From JAUWBF01 sp043815125 (lineage in GTDB: Bacteria; Verrucomicrobiota; Verrucomicrobiia; Opitutales; Opitutaceae): DNA of 7,181 nt. Below the pieces are notes generated by a model, which saw only the letters and a list, made by a program, of their open reading frames with translations, was not told the origin of the DNA and searched no databases. The DNA is taken from NCBI GenBank assembly GCA_043815125.1, contig JBDRJH010000348.1, positions 1 through 7,181 on the forward strand. Reading direction: 5' to 3'. Both the position numbers and the translations under genes were made by a program. This document shows, one piece after another, positions 1 to 5,870 of this stretch (within the stretch, counting starts at the first letter, position 1; every line of letters begins with the position of its first letter).

Positions 1-419
1 GTCGACTTGCCGGAGCCGGTGGGGCCGGTGACGAGGATCAGGCCGCGGGGGCGGTAGAGCAGTTCGCGGATCTTGTCGGGCAGGCCGATCTCGCGCAGGC
101 CAAACATCTTGTTGGGAATCTGGCGGAGGACCACGCCGTAGTTGCCGCGGGTCTTGAGCACGCTGACGCGGAAGCGGGCCTTGTCGAGATAGGCGAAGCC
201 GAAGTCGGAGCCGCCGTTGAGTTTCAGGGCCTGCTGGTGCGAGTCGGGGGTGATGGAGAGCACCAGTTTCTCGGTGTCCGCGGGCGTCAGTTCGGGGCCT
301 TCGATGGGCACCATGCTGCCGCTGATGCGCAAGGTCGGCGGCTGGCCGACCGAGCAGTGCAGGTCGGAGGCGTTTTGCTCCACCACCAACTCCAACAGAT
401 CGTTCATTTCGTAGCTCAT
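1..419 (-). CDS. pilT: PilT-type twitching motility (pilus retraction) ATPase, partial
   Basis: The first 139 codons of a PilT-family hexameric ATPase, which powers retraction of type IV pili at the inner-membrane base of the machine. The gene runs off the left edge. Seen: the N-terminal PAS-like domain with the family signature ASDLH near residue 18, an ARFRVSV strand, an LRQIPNKM segment, then PRGLILVTGPTGSGKS, whose Walker A motif is G132-S139. Walker A sits at the same distance from the start as in known PilT proteins (total about 345-370 aa), so the start is credible. The ATG at 417-419 is chosen; a second in-frame ATG lies four codons later. No Shine-Dalgarno sequence precedes either. 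It lies 28 bp after pilB on the same strand and is probably co-transcribed with it. PilT cannot be told from its paralogue PilU because the C-terminal half is missing. Family membership is very secure. Confidence 0.93.
   Translation of the reverse strand, partial: MSYEMNDLLELVVEQNASDLHCSVGQPPTLRISGSMVPIEGPELTPADTEKLVLSITPDSHQQALKLNGGSDFGFAYLDKARFRVSVLKTRGNYGVVLRQIPNKMFGLREIGLPDKIRELLYRPRGLILVTGPTGSGKS
6..37 (-). repeat. 32-bp direct repeat, pilT copy (Walker A coding)
   Basis: This segment is identical over 32 bases to 1165-1196 in pilB. Both encode the LVTGPTGSGK Walker A stretch, in the same reading frame and with the same codons. Protein conservation explains the shared residues, while the shared synonymous choices go beyond it; strong C-ending codon preference may be enough to explain them. 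Confidence 0.85.
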
Positions 420-447
420 GGGAAACGAGTCGGGGTTAGGGGGCGTA

Positions 448-2175
448 TCAATTGGCGTCGCCGACGGTGATCGAGACGACCTCCTCGATGGTGGTCATGC
501 CGGTGAGGACCTTGCGAATGCCGTCCTCGCGCATGGTGCGCATACCGAGGGAGCGGGCTTTCTCGCGCAGGCGGGCGGTGCCGACGTTGTCGTAGATCAT
601 GCGCTGGATCTCCTCGTTGACGATGAACATCTCGAAGATGCCGGCGCGGCCGCGGTAGCCGGTGCTGTTGCAGGGCTCGCAACCGGCGCCGTGCATGAAG
701 GTGGCGCCGGCGGCCTGCTGGCCGGTGATGTTGAGGGAGCGCAGCTCGCGGGGGTCGGGCGTGTAGGCCTGCTTGCAGTGCTTGCAGATCTTGCGCACGA
801 GGCGCTGGGCCATGGCGGCGCGCAGCGAGGTGGACACGAGGAAGGGCTTCACGCCGATGTCGATCAGACGGGTGACGGCGCCGGGGGCGTCGTTGGTGTG
901 CAGGGTGGAGAACACCATGTGACCGGTGAGCGAGGCGTTGATGGCGATCTCGGCGGTCTCCAGGTCGCGTATTTCGCCGACCATGACGATGTTGGGGGCC
1001 TGGCGGAGCATGGCGCGCAGGGCGCTGGCAAAGGTCATGCCGACCTCGTGCCGCACGGGCACCTGGTTGACGCCGGAGAGCTGATACTCGACGGGGTCCT
1101 CGACCGTGATGAGTTTGCGGTCGGGCTTGTTGATGAAGTGGAGGCAGGAGTAGAGCGTGGTGGTCTTGCCGGAGCCGGTGGGGCCGGTGACGAGGAAGAT
1201 GCCGTCGGGCATGCTGATGATGCGCTCCATGATGGCCTGGTCGTCGCTGAGGAAGCCGAGTTCGGGCAGGCCGAGCGAGAGGCCCTCCTTGTCGAGAATA
1301 CGCATGACGATGGACTCGCCGTGCGCGGTGGGCAGGGAGGAGACGCGCAGGTCGATCTGCTTGCCGCCGGCGGCGATCTGGATGCGGCCGTCCTGGGGGA
1401 TGCGTTTCTCGGCGATGGAGATGTTGGCCATGATCTTCAGGCGAGAAATCATGGCGAGCTGGAGGCGCTTGGGCGGGCTGTCCACCTCGATGAGCACGCC
1501 GTCGATGCGGTAGCGCACGCGGAAGCGTTTCTCCAGCGGCTCCAGGTGGATGTCGGACGCGCGGCGCTGGATGGCCTCGAGGATGATCTGGTAGACGAGC
1601 CGGATGATGGGCGCGTCGTTTTCGTCGGTGGACTCCTGTCCGTCGGCCGCGGTGGTGGTGGTGCTGATCTGGCTTTCGTCGACCGCGCCGAAGTCGCCGA
1701 GCAGGGAATCGAGGGTCTCGACGTCCTTGCCGTAGAAACGGTCGATGCAATTGCGGATGTCCTCGGCGGGGGCGACCGCGGGCTCGATGCCGAGCTTGAG
1801 CACATGGCCGAGGCTGTCGATCGCGTCGACGTCGAGCGGGTCGCTGATGGCCACGCGAAGCGTCTGCCCCTCCAGCGCGAGCGGGAAGACGGTGTAGCGG
1901 GCGGCGAGCGCGCGGGGCAACAGGGAGAGCAGGTCGCCGGAGACGCGCACGCCGTGCATGTCCACGGTGGGCATGCCGAACTCGTCCGCCAAGAGCTTGG
2001 AGAACTGCATCGGCTTGATGCGATGCATCGAGATGATGGTGTCGATCAGCTTGGGCGGAGCAGTGGTCAGGTCGGTATGCTCGCTAACACGGGCATTGGC
2101 GGCGTCGAGCTGTTCCTGGGTCAGGAGACCCTTGTCTATGGCCAGCTGGATTACGAAATCGTCGGCGGAAGTCAC
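448..2175 (-). CDS. pilB: Type IV pilus assembly ATPase PilB (GspE/PilB family)
   Basis: A 575-aa extension ATPase that drives pilin polymerisation from the cytoplasmic face of the inner membrane; length is normal for PilB (about 560-580). Domains: a helical N-terminal domain (about 1-145, MshEN/T2SSE_N-like, with DEFGMPTVDM at 64-73), an acidic Ser/Thr-rich linker (about 150-188), an N2 domain with RASDIHLEP (205-213) and RFRVRYRIDG (217-226), then the motor. Motor motifs: Walker A GPTGSGKT 331-338, Asp box ITVEDPVEYQL 356-366, Walker B IVMVGEIRD 396-404 with catalytic E401, His box STLHTNDA 423-430. The tetracysteine zinc site (C464, C467, C499, C502) marks PilB/GspE and excludes PilT. The start is GTG (2173-2175): no in-frame ATG lies between it and the end of rho, and no Shine-Dalgarno is visible. 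It follows rho by 67 bp. No pilC is in the window; it may lie beyond pilT. Confidence 0.96.
   Translation of the reverse strand: MTSADDFVIQLAIDKGLLTQEQLDAANARVSEHTDLTTAPPKLIDTIISMHRIKPMQFSKLLADEFGMPTVDMHGVRVSGDLLSLLPRALAARYTVFPLALEGQTLRVAISDPLDVDAIDSLGHVLKLGIEPAVAPAEDIRNCIDRFYGKDVETLDSLLGDFGAVDESQISTTTTAADGQESTDENDAPIIRLVYQIILEAIQRRASDIHLEPLEKRFRVRYRIDGVLIEVDSPPKRLQLAMISRLKIMANISIAEKRIPQDGRIQIAAGGKQIDLRVSSLPTAHGESIVMRILDKEGLSLGLPELGFLSDDQAIMERIISMPDGIFLVTGPTGSGKTTTLYSCLHFINKPDRKLITVEDPVEYQLSGVNQVPVRHEVGMTFASALRAMLRQAPNIVMVGEIRDLETAEIAINASLTGHMVFSTLHTNDAPGAVTRLIDIGVKPFLVSTSLRAAMAQRLVRKICKHCKQAYTPDPRELRSLNITGQQAAGATFMHGAGCEPCNSTGYRGRAGIFEMFIVNEEIQRMIYDNVGTARLREKARSLGMRTMREDGIRKVLTGMTTIEEVVSITVGDAN
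1165..1196 (-). repeat. 32-bp direct repeat, pilB copy (Walker A coding)
   Basis: Second copy of the repeat at 6-37, 1159 bp away and in the same orientation, coding the Walker A motif of PilB. Recombination between the copies would join the N-terminal part of PilB to the C-terminal motor of PilT in frame. Confidence 0.85.
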
Positions 2176-2242
2176 GGGGATGTTGGGGATGTCGTTTTGC
2201 CGAGGAGGAAGGGGACGGAAAACGCAGTTTCTTTGCTGAGGG

Positions 2243-4225
2243 TTAGCGGTTGAGACTCAATAAAAATTCCGCGTTGGTTTTGGTTTTCTTCAAGCGCTGA
2301 ATAAACATGTCCATCGCCTCGACGGGCGGGATGCCCTGCATGGCGCGGCGCAGACCGTAGACGCGCAGCATCTCGTCGGGGTGATAGATGAGCTCTTCCT
2401 TGCGGGTGCCGGAGCGGTCGATGTTGATCGCGGGGAAGATGCGCTTGTCGGACAGGCCGCGGTCGAGGTGGAGCTCCATGTTGCCGGTGCCCTTGAACTC
2501 CTCGAAGATGACCTCGTCCATGCGGCTGCCGGTGTCGATGAGCGCGGTGGCGAGGATGGTGATCGAGCCTCCGCCCTCGATGTTGCGGGCGGAGCCGAAG
2601 AAGCGCTTGGGGCGCTGCAACGCGGTGGCCTCGACGCCGCCGGACATGATCTTGCCGGAGTTGGAGGCGAGCGCGTTGTAGGCGCGGGCCAGACGGGTGA
2701 TCGAGTCGAGGAGGATGACGACGTGCTCGCCCTGCTCCACGAGCCGGCGGGCCTTTTCGATGACCATCTCGGCGGCGTGCACGTGACTCTCGGGCGATTC
2801 GTCGAAGGTGGAGCTGACGACCTCCCCCTTGGTGTGGCGCTTAAAGTCGGTGACTTCCTCGGGGCGCTCGTCGATGAGCAGGAGGATGAGTTTTTTCTCG
2901 GGGAAGTTGTGCGAGATCGAGTTGGCGATGTTTTGCAGGAGCACGGTCTTGCCGGTGCGGGGCGGGGCGACGATCAGCCCGCGCTGACCGAAGCCGACCG
3001 GAGTGAGCAGGTCGATGGCGCGCATGGAGATGTCCTTGTGGATCTCCGGGGCCTCCAGCAGGATGCGCTTGAGCGGGTAGTAGGGCTCGAGTTCCTCGAA
3101 GGGGGTGACGTTGTCGATGACCTCGGGCGAGCCGCCCATGACGCTGTTGATCTTGATGACGGCGGGGCAACGGTCGCCGGGCCGGGGCGGTTGCACCAGG
3201 ACCTCGACCAGATGACCGCGTTTCAGACCGAAACGGCGGATGAGGCTGGCCGGCAGATAGGCGTCCTCGGGATACAGACGGTAGTTGACGTGCTCGTGCA
3301 CGATGAAGCCGTGCCCTTGGTCGGCGAGATCGATCCAGCCGCGGTCGGAGACGGGGCGCTTGGTCTCGTCGGCGTGTCTGAGGATGGCCTCGAGCATTTG
3401 CAGGCGGTTGGGCGAGCCACCGGGCAGCTGGATGCCCAACTCGCGAACGCGGGCGGTCAACTCGGCATGGGTGCAGGCGTAGAGTTGTTCCATGCGAAGC
3501 GGTTCCCCTCCGGATTGGGTCAACTCGGCGGCAAGGGCGTCCAGCGCGGCGAAATCCTCAAAACGCGCCGGGTCGGGCAGGTCGCCATGATGGACCACCT
3601 GCCTGGGGGGCGGAGGCTGCACGGGGTGCGGGGCCGCCTGCCCTCCTTGGTGGCCGCCACCGCCACCGCGGGCCTGCTTTTTTTCGAGCCACTTTTGTTT
3701 TTTCTTCTCCTTTTTGCGCTCCCACCAGGGTTTGCGCTCCTCCCGGGAGGCGCCGTCGTCCTGCGAGGCGTTTTGTTCATCGGAGCCGGCGGCGGGGTTG
3801 GCGCGGGACGAATCGGGCGCGGGCTGACCACCCCCGGCTTGGTCCGGAGAGGACTTTTCGGAAGCCTCGGCGGTGGCGGGCTCGGGCGCGGGTTCCGGGG
3901 CGGCGGTCGCACGGGCGGGTTTGAAGACCGGGCGTTCGTCCGCGACGGGAGCCGGGGTGGAATCAACGCGTGGCTCCGCGGGGGCGGGCGCGGGGGTCGG
4001 GGTGGCGTCGCCCAATGGCAGCTCCAGGTCGGCGGAGGTGCCGGCGGCTTTTTTCGTGCGCGTGCGACGGGCGGGCTTGGCGGCGGGCGCCGGGCTCTCC
4101 TCGGCCGTCGCGGCGGCCTTGGGCGCGGCCACTTTCTTGGCAGCGCGCTTGGCGGGAGCTTTGCGGGGCTTTTTTGCGACAACCGGGGTGTCTTCGCCGG
4201 GGGATTCGGAAACGTCCATGGACAT
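2243..4225 (-). CDS. rho: Transcription termination factor Rho with long disordered N-terminal extension
   Basis: A 660-aa homohexameric RNA-dependent ATPase/translocase that ends transcription at C-rich, unstructured transcripts. Layout: an N-terminal extension (1 to about 240) absent from the 419-aa E. coli protein; Rho_N helical domain (about 245-290); cold-shock-like RNA-binding fold (about 293-366, with GHGFIVH and EDAYLP in place of E. coli GFGFLRS and DDIYVS); ATPase core (about 370-655). Core motifs: Walker A APPRTGKT 420-427, Walker B VILLDS 503-508, Q-loop segment SGGVEATALQRPKRFFGSAR 528-547, R-loop segment EEFKGTGNMELHLDR 575-589, RSGTRKEEL 604-612. The extension has a histone-like basic part (KKPRKAPAKRAAKK, 18-31), an acidic Pro/Ala/Ser middle, a second Lys cluster (161-183), a Gly run and a Pro run (204-207). 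Start ATG 4223-4225 is the most upstream; another ATG lies two codons in. Function is secure; the role of the extension is not known. Confidence 0.97.
   Translation of the reverse strand: MSMDVSESPGEDTPVVAKKPRKAPAKRAAKKVAAPKAAATAEESPAPAAKPARRTRTKKAAGTSADLELPLGDATPTPAPAPAEPRVDSTPAPVADERPVFKPARATAAPEPAPEPATAEASEKSSPDQAGGGQPAPDSSRANPAAGSDEQNASQDDGASREERKPWWERKKEKKKQKWLEKKQARGGGGGHQGGQAAPHPVQPPPPRQVVHHGDLPDPARFEDFAALDALAAELTQSGGEPLRMEQLYACTHAELTARVRELGIQLPGGSPNRLQMLEAILRHADETKRPVSDRGWIDLADQGHGFIVHEHVNYRLYPEDAYLPASLIRRFGLKRGHLVEVLVQPPRPGDRCPAVIKINSVMGGSPEVIDNVTPFEELEPYYPLKRILLEAPEIHKDISMRAIDLLTPVGFGQRGLIVAPPRTGKTVLLQNIANSISHNFPEKKLILLLIDERPEEVTDFKRHTKGEVVSSTFDESPESHVHAAEMVIEKARRLVEQGEHVVILLDSITRLARAYNALASNSGKIMSGGVEATALQRPKRFFGSARNIEGGGSITILATALIDTGSRMDEVIFEEFKGTGNMELHLDRGLSDKRIFPAINIDRSGTRKEELIYHPDEMLRVYGLRRAMQGIPPVEAMDMFIQRLKKTKTNAEFLLSLNR
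3491..3511 (-). promoter_or_regulatory. Possible internal translation start in rho (Met245)
   Basis: An in-frame ATG (3491-3493) codes for Rho residue 245, the first residue or so of the Rho_N domain. On the coding strand a GGAGGGG purine run (3505-3511) lies 11 bases before it, somewhat further than ideal. Starting here gives 416 residues, close to the 419 of E. coli Rho. The true starts in this window lack such purine runs, so the match may simply reflect the Gly-Gly-Glu codons. Weakly supported. Confidence 0.25.
3596..4225 (-). other. Low-complexity, probably disordered region of Rho (residues 1-210)
   Basis: This part of rho encodes almost only Ala, Pro, Lys, Glu, Ser, Gly and Arg, with charge in blocks: basic at 18-60, mixed to acidic at 60-160, strongly basic at 161-185, then Gly-rich and Pro-rich to 207. 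No fold or known domain is visible. Known of the family: many Rho proteins outside Proteobacteria carry inserts or extensions in the N-terminal region that add RNA affinity, and a disordered region of Bacteroides Rho has been linked to phase separation. A similar role here is inference from composition only. Confidence 0.8.
3677..3683 (-). other. A AAA AAG slippery heptamer within rho
   Basis: Codons 181-183 of rho (Glu-Lys-Lys) contain A AAA AAG in the reading-frame phase used by the dnaX -1 frameshift site. GC-rich Gly codons follow at once. A -1 shift would run about 39 codons and stop at TGA 3558-3560, giving roughly 220 residues with the disordered part only. The SD-like AAGGAG on the coding strand lies some 20 bases upstream, further than the dnaX stimulator. 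Real use of the site is unproven; Lys-rich coding makes such heptamers by chance. Confidence 0.2.
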
Positions 4226-4303
4226 AGGATTAAATGCTGGGATGATAAAATGGTTCGGCCCGAAGCGGCGCGTTCGTCGGAGAACGTCGTCCCCGGGTTG
4301 GGC
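4226..4303 (-). other. coaE-rho intergenic leader
   Basis: 78 bp between the coaE stop and the rho start. On the coding strand there is a small stem CGTTC/GAACG with a 6-base loop, then the near-palindrome TTCGGGCCGAA (4254-4264), then an AT-rich stretch TTTTATCATCCCAGCATTTAAT just before the start. Neither hairpin is followed by a proper T-run, so this is not a convincing intrinsic terminator. A TATCAT (4242-4247) could be a -10 element, but no -35 match lies at the right distance. A separate rho promoter or leader control is possible but not shown. Confidence 0.35.
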
Positions 4304-4900
4304 TCAGCCTTTGCGTTGGGCGGCCGCGCGCAGGGAGGCGGCGACTTGCCGGACCTGCCGTTGCAGGAAGGCGGGCGAGCCGTCGTTAAAGACGACCACG
4401 TCCGCAAAATCTTGTTTTTGCGCCAAAGGCAATTGCTTCGAGATGCGTTGCCCGGCGAGCGGCTGGGGAATTCCACGCTCTGTCAACCGGGCCAACTGAA
4501 CGTCGGAGGATGCCGCGACGCAGACGGTGAAATCAAATCCTTTTTCAAGACCTTTTTCGAACAGCAACGGCACCTCCACCACCCAGTCCGCCGCCGGGTC
4601 GGTCGCCACGGCCTCCTCCCAGGCCGCCTTGACGCGCGGATGCAGCACCGATTCCAACCACAATCGCTCCGCGTCGTCGGCGAAAACCACCGCCGCCAAG
4701 CGCGCACGATCAACCCGCCCGTGTCCATCCAGCACGCCATCGCCCCAACGTTCGCCGATCATGCGCACAATGCCCGGGTCCACCAGCAGGCGCTCGCGCA
4801 CGATGCGATCCGCGTCGATGCTCCGGAATCCCTCCTCCTCAAAAAGCGCGGCCACCGTAGATTTACCGCATCCCATACCGCCGGTTAATCCGATAGTCAT
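4304..4900 (-). CDS. coaE: Dephospho-CoA kinase
   Basis: A 198-aa cytoplasmic P-loop kinase that phosphorylates the 3'-hydroxyl of dephospho-CoA with ATP, the last step of coenzyme A synthesis. Seen: N-terminal IGLTGGMGCGKST (3-15) with Walker A G7-K13-S14, the family DAD motif (29-31) in SIDADRIVRE, the LHPRV segment (86-90) of the CoA domain, VPLLFE (110-115), the lid QRISKQLP (151-158) and a FNDGS segment (171-175). Length is typical (about 195-210). Start ATG 4898-4900 places the P-loop right at the N-terminus, as expected; no Shine-Dalgarno is visible. It is the first gene of the minus-strand block and faces the HD gene across 133 bp. Its codon use differs from the neighbours: more GGA, GGT, TTA, TTG, CGT and G-ending codons, where rho, pilB and comM prefer C-ending ones. 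Likely lower expression; transfer is not shown. Confidence 0.95.
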   Translation of the reverse strand: MTIGLTGGMGCGKSTVAALFEEEGFRSIDADRIVRERLLVDPGIVRMIGERWGDGVLDGHGRVDRARLAAVVFADDAERLWLESVLHPRVKAAWEEAVATDPAADWVVEVPLLFEKGLEKGFDFTVCVAASSDVQLARLTERGIPQPLAGQRISKQLPLAQKQDFADVVVFNDGSPAFLQRQVRQVAASLRAAAQRKG

Positions 4901-5033
4901 AGTAAGTAGTCACTTGAACAGAGATTGGTCTTGCCGGTTTTTCCAGCTGATAGTTACTGGCCTGATAAGGCAACCGGCTGGCAACATATCCGGTTTTTAT
5001 TCCCCCAAACTCTTCTCCGCAACCCACCACAAC
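4901..5033. promoter_or_regulatory. Divergent promoter region between coaE and the HD gene
   Basis: 133 bp separating the two divergent start codons, noticeably richer in A/T than the genes around it, so promoters for both directions are expected here. On the plus strand TTGGTC (4925-4930), 18 bases, GATAGT (4949-4954) is a weak sigma-70-like pair. On the minus strand TTGCCT (4968-4973), 15 bases, TATCAG (4947-4952) is weaker still. Both would overlap the inverted repeat listed separately. No ORF or RNA gene is apparent. The existence of promoters is likely; the exact boxes are guesses. Confidence 0.45.
4933..4978. repeat. Inverted repeat in the divergent promoter region
   Basis: GCCGGTT (4933-4939) is matched by AACCGGC (4972-4978). 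Nested inside, CCAG (4943-4946) is matched by CTGG (4957-4960). The arms are too far apart and too weak for a terminator, and no T-run follows directly. A further copy of CCGGTTTTT from the left arm (4934-4942) occurs at 4990-4998. The position between divergent genes fits an operator, but the protein that would bind is not known. Confidence 0.35.
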
Positions 5034-5858
5034 ATGCTGCCGCATTCCTGCTCCCCTTCGGAAATTCTGGCAGCCGCGCTCGCCCAGGCCGAACGTCTGC
5101 AACCCGGCGGAGACAACGGTTTGATCCGGGCGGTGGTTCCCCTGGTTACCGATCTGTTTGAAGGCCGGCACCCCGACTACCAGGGCATCGACCTGCGATA
5201 TCACAGCTACCAGCACACCCTGCTGGCGACCTGGTGCTTCATCGAGCTGGCCGCCGGCCGGCTGCGCCACGACATCGCCCCGCCGCTTACCCTGCGCGAG
5301 TTCGAGCTGGGTTTCACCGCAATCATGCTGCACGACAGCGGGTATTTGAAACTCCGCTCCGACACCGACGGCACCGGCGCCAAATACACCCTCTCGCACA
5401 TCCTGCGCAGCTGCGCCCTGGCCGCCTCGGTGCTGCCCGCCCTGGGGTGCGACTGGGACGAGATCAACGGCGTGCTCGGCGCCATCCGCTGCACCGGTCC
5501 CACCAGCAAGATCGGCGCGCTCAGCTTCAACACGCCCACCGAACGCATGATCGGCTGCATGATCGCCACCTCCGATTACCTCGGCCAGATGGCCGATCCG
5601 CACTACGTCGACAAACTCGACGACCTCTACCGCGAATTCGAGGAAGCCAACGACTTTAACCGCGTCCCCTCTGAAAAACGCATGTTCGCCTCCGCCGCCG
5701 ACCTGATCTCCCGCACCCCCGATTTCTGGCACAAGTTCGTGCTCCCCATGCTCGGGCGCGACTACGAGGGCGTCTACCACTGGCTCGCCGACACCCCCGG
5801 CGCCCCCAATCCCTACATCGAGGCGGTCGAGGCCAACCTCCGGCGCATTCAATCCTGA
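5034..5858 (+). CDS. HD-superfamily phosphohydrolase of unknown substrate
   Basis: A 274-aa, mostly helical soluble protein with no signal peptide or membrane segment. It carries the ordered metal-binding set of HD phosphohydrolases: YHSYQHT (56-62, ligand H61), IMLHDSGYL (97-105, H100-D101), an extra His in LSHILRS (H122) and IATSDYLGQMAD (177-188, D181). The YH...H followed by LHD pattern resembles the YHNxxH...HD core of class I cyclic nucleotide phosphodiesterases more than the HD-GYP or RelA/SpoT types, whose signatures are absent. The substrate cannot be read from the sequence: cyclic nucleotide, nucleotide or other phosphoester are all open. Start ATG 5034-5036 is chosen; the frame is open further upstream but that part overlaps coaE antisense and reads as unrelated low-complexity. 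No Shine-Dalgarno is visible. comM begins 12 bp after the stop, so co-transcription is likely. HD membership is confident, function is not. Confidence 0.87.
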   Translation: MLPHSCSPSEILAAALAQAERLQPGGDNGLIRAVVPLVTDLFEGRHPDYQGIDLRYHSYQHTLLATWCFIELAAGRLRHDIAPPLTLREFELGFTAIMLHDSGYLKLRSDTDGTGAKYTLSHILRSCALAASVLPALGCDWDEINGVLGAIRCTGPTSKIGALSFNTPTERMIGCMIATSDYLGQMADPHYVDKLDDLYREFEEANDFNRVPSEKRMFASAADLISRTPDFWHKFVLPMLGRDYEGVYHWLADTPGAPNPYIEAVEANLRRIQS

Positions 5859-5870
5859 TCGCGACGACCG

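Noticed and set aside
2021..2030. Perfect 10-bp palindrome CGATGCATCG inside pilB
   Set aside because: It lies within conserved coding sequence, is short, and nothing nearby suggests a binding site; expected by chance.
418..2253. 611-codon plus-strand ORF antisense to pilB
   Set aside because: Composition is Gly/Ala/Val/Asp-rich with no recognisable motif, and the opposite strand carries an unmistakable PilB. GC-rich genes with C-ending codons keep this antisense frame free of stops.
4254..4264. TTCGGCCCGAA palindrome as an intrinsic terminator after coaE
   Set aside because: The loop would be one base and no T-run follows, so it does not meet the pattern of an intrinsic terminator.
2381..4888. 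835-codon plus-strand ORF antisense to rho and coaE
   Set aside because: It runs across two real genes and their gap, has low-complexity composition and no domain signature; a shadow frame of rho and coaE.
4527..5033. Upstream extension of the HD gene frame into coaE antisense
   Set aside because: The extra 169 residues are Ser/Arg/Pro-rich, overlap coaE on the other strand and resemble no HD protein; the ATG at 5034 fits the family better.
4450..5033. Strand-composition switch as a replication origin or terminus
   Set aside because: The switch follows coding direction and coaE codon use; there are no DnaA boxes, dif-like site or replication genes.
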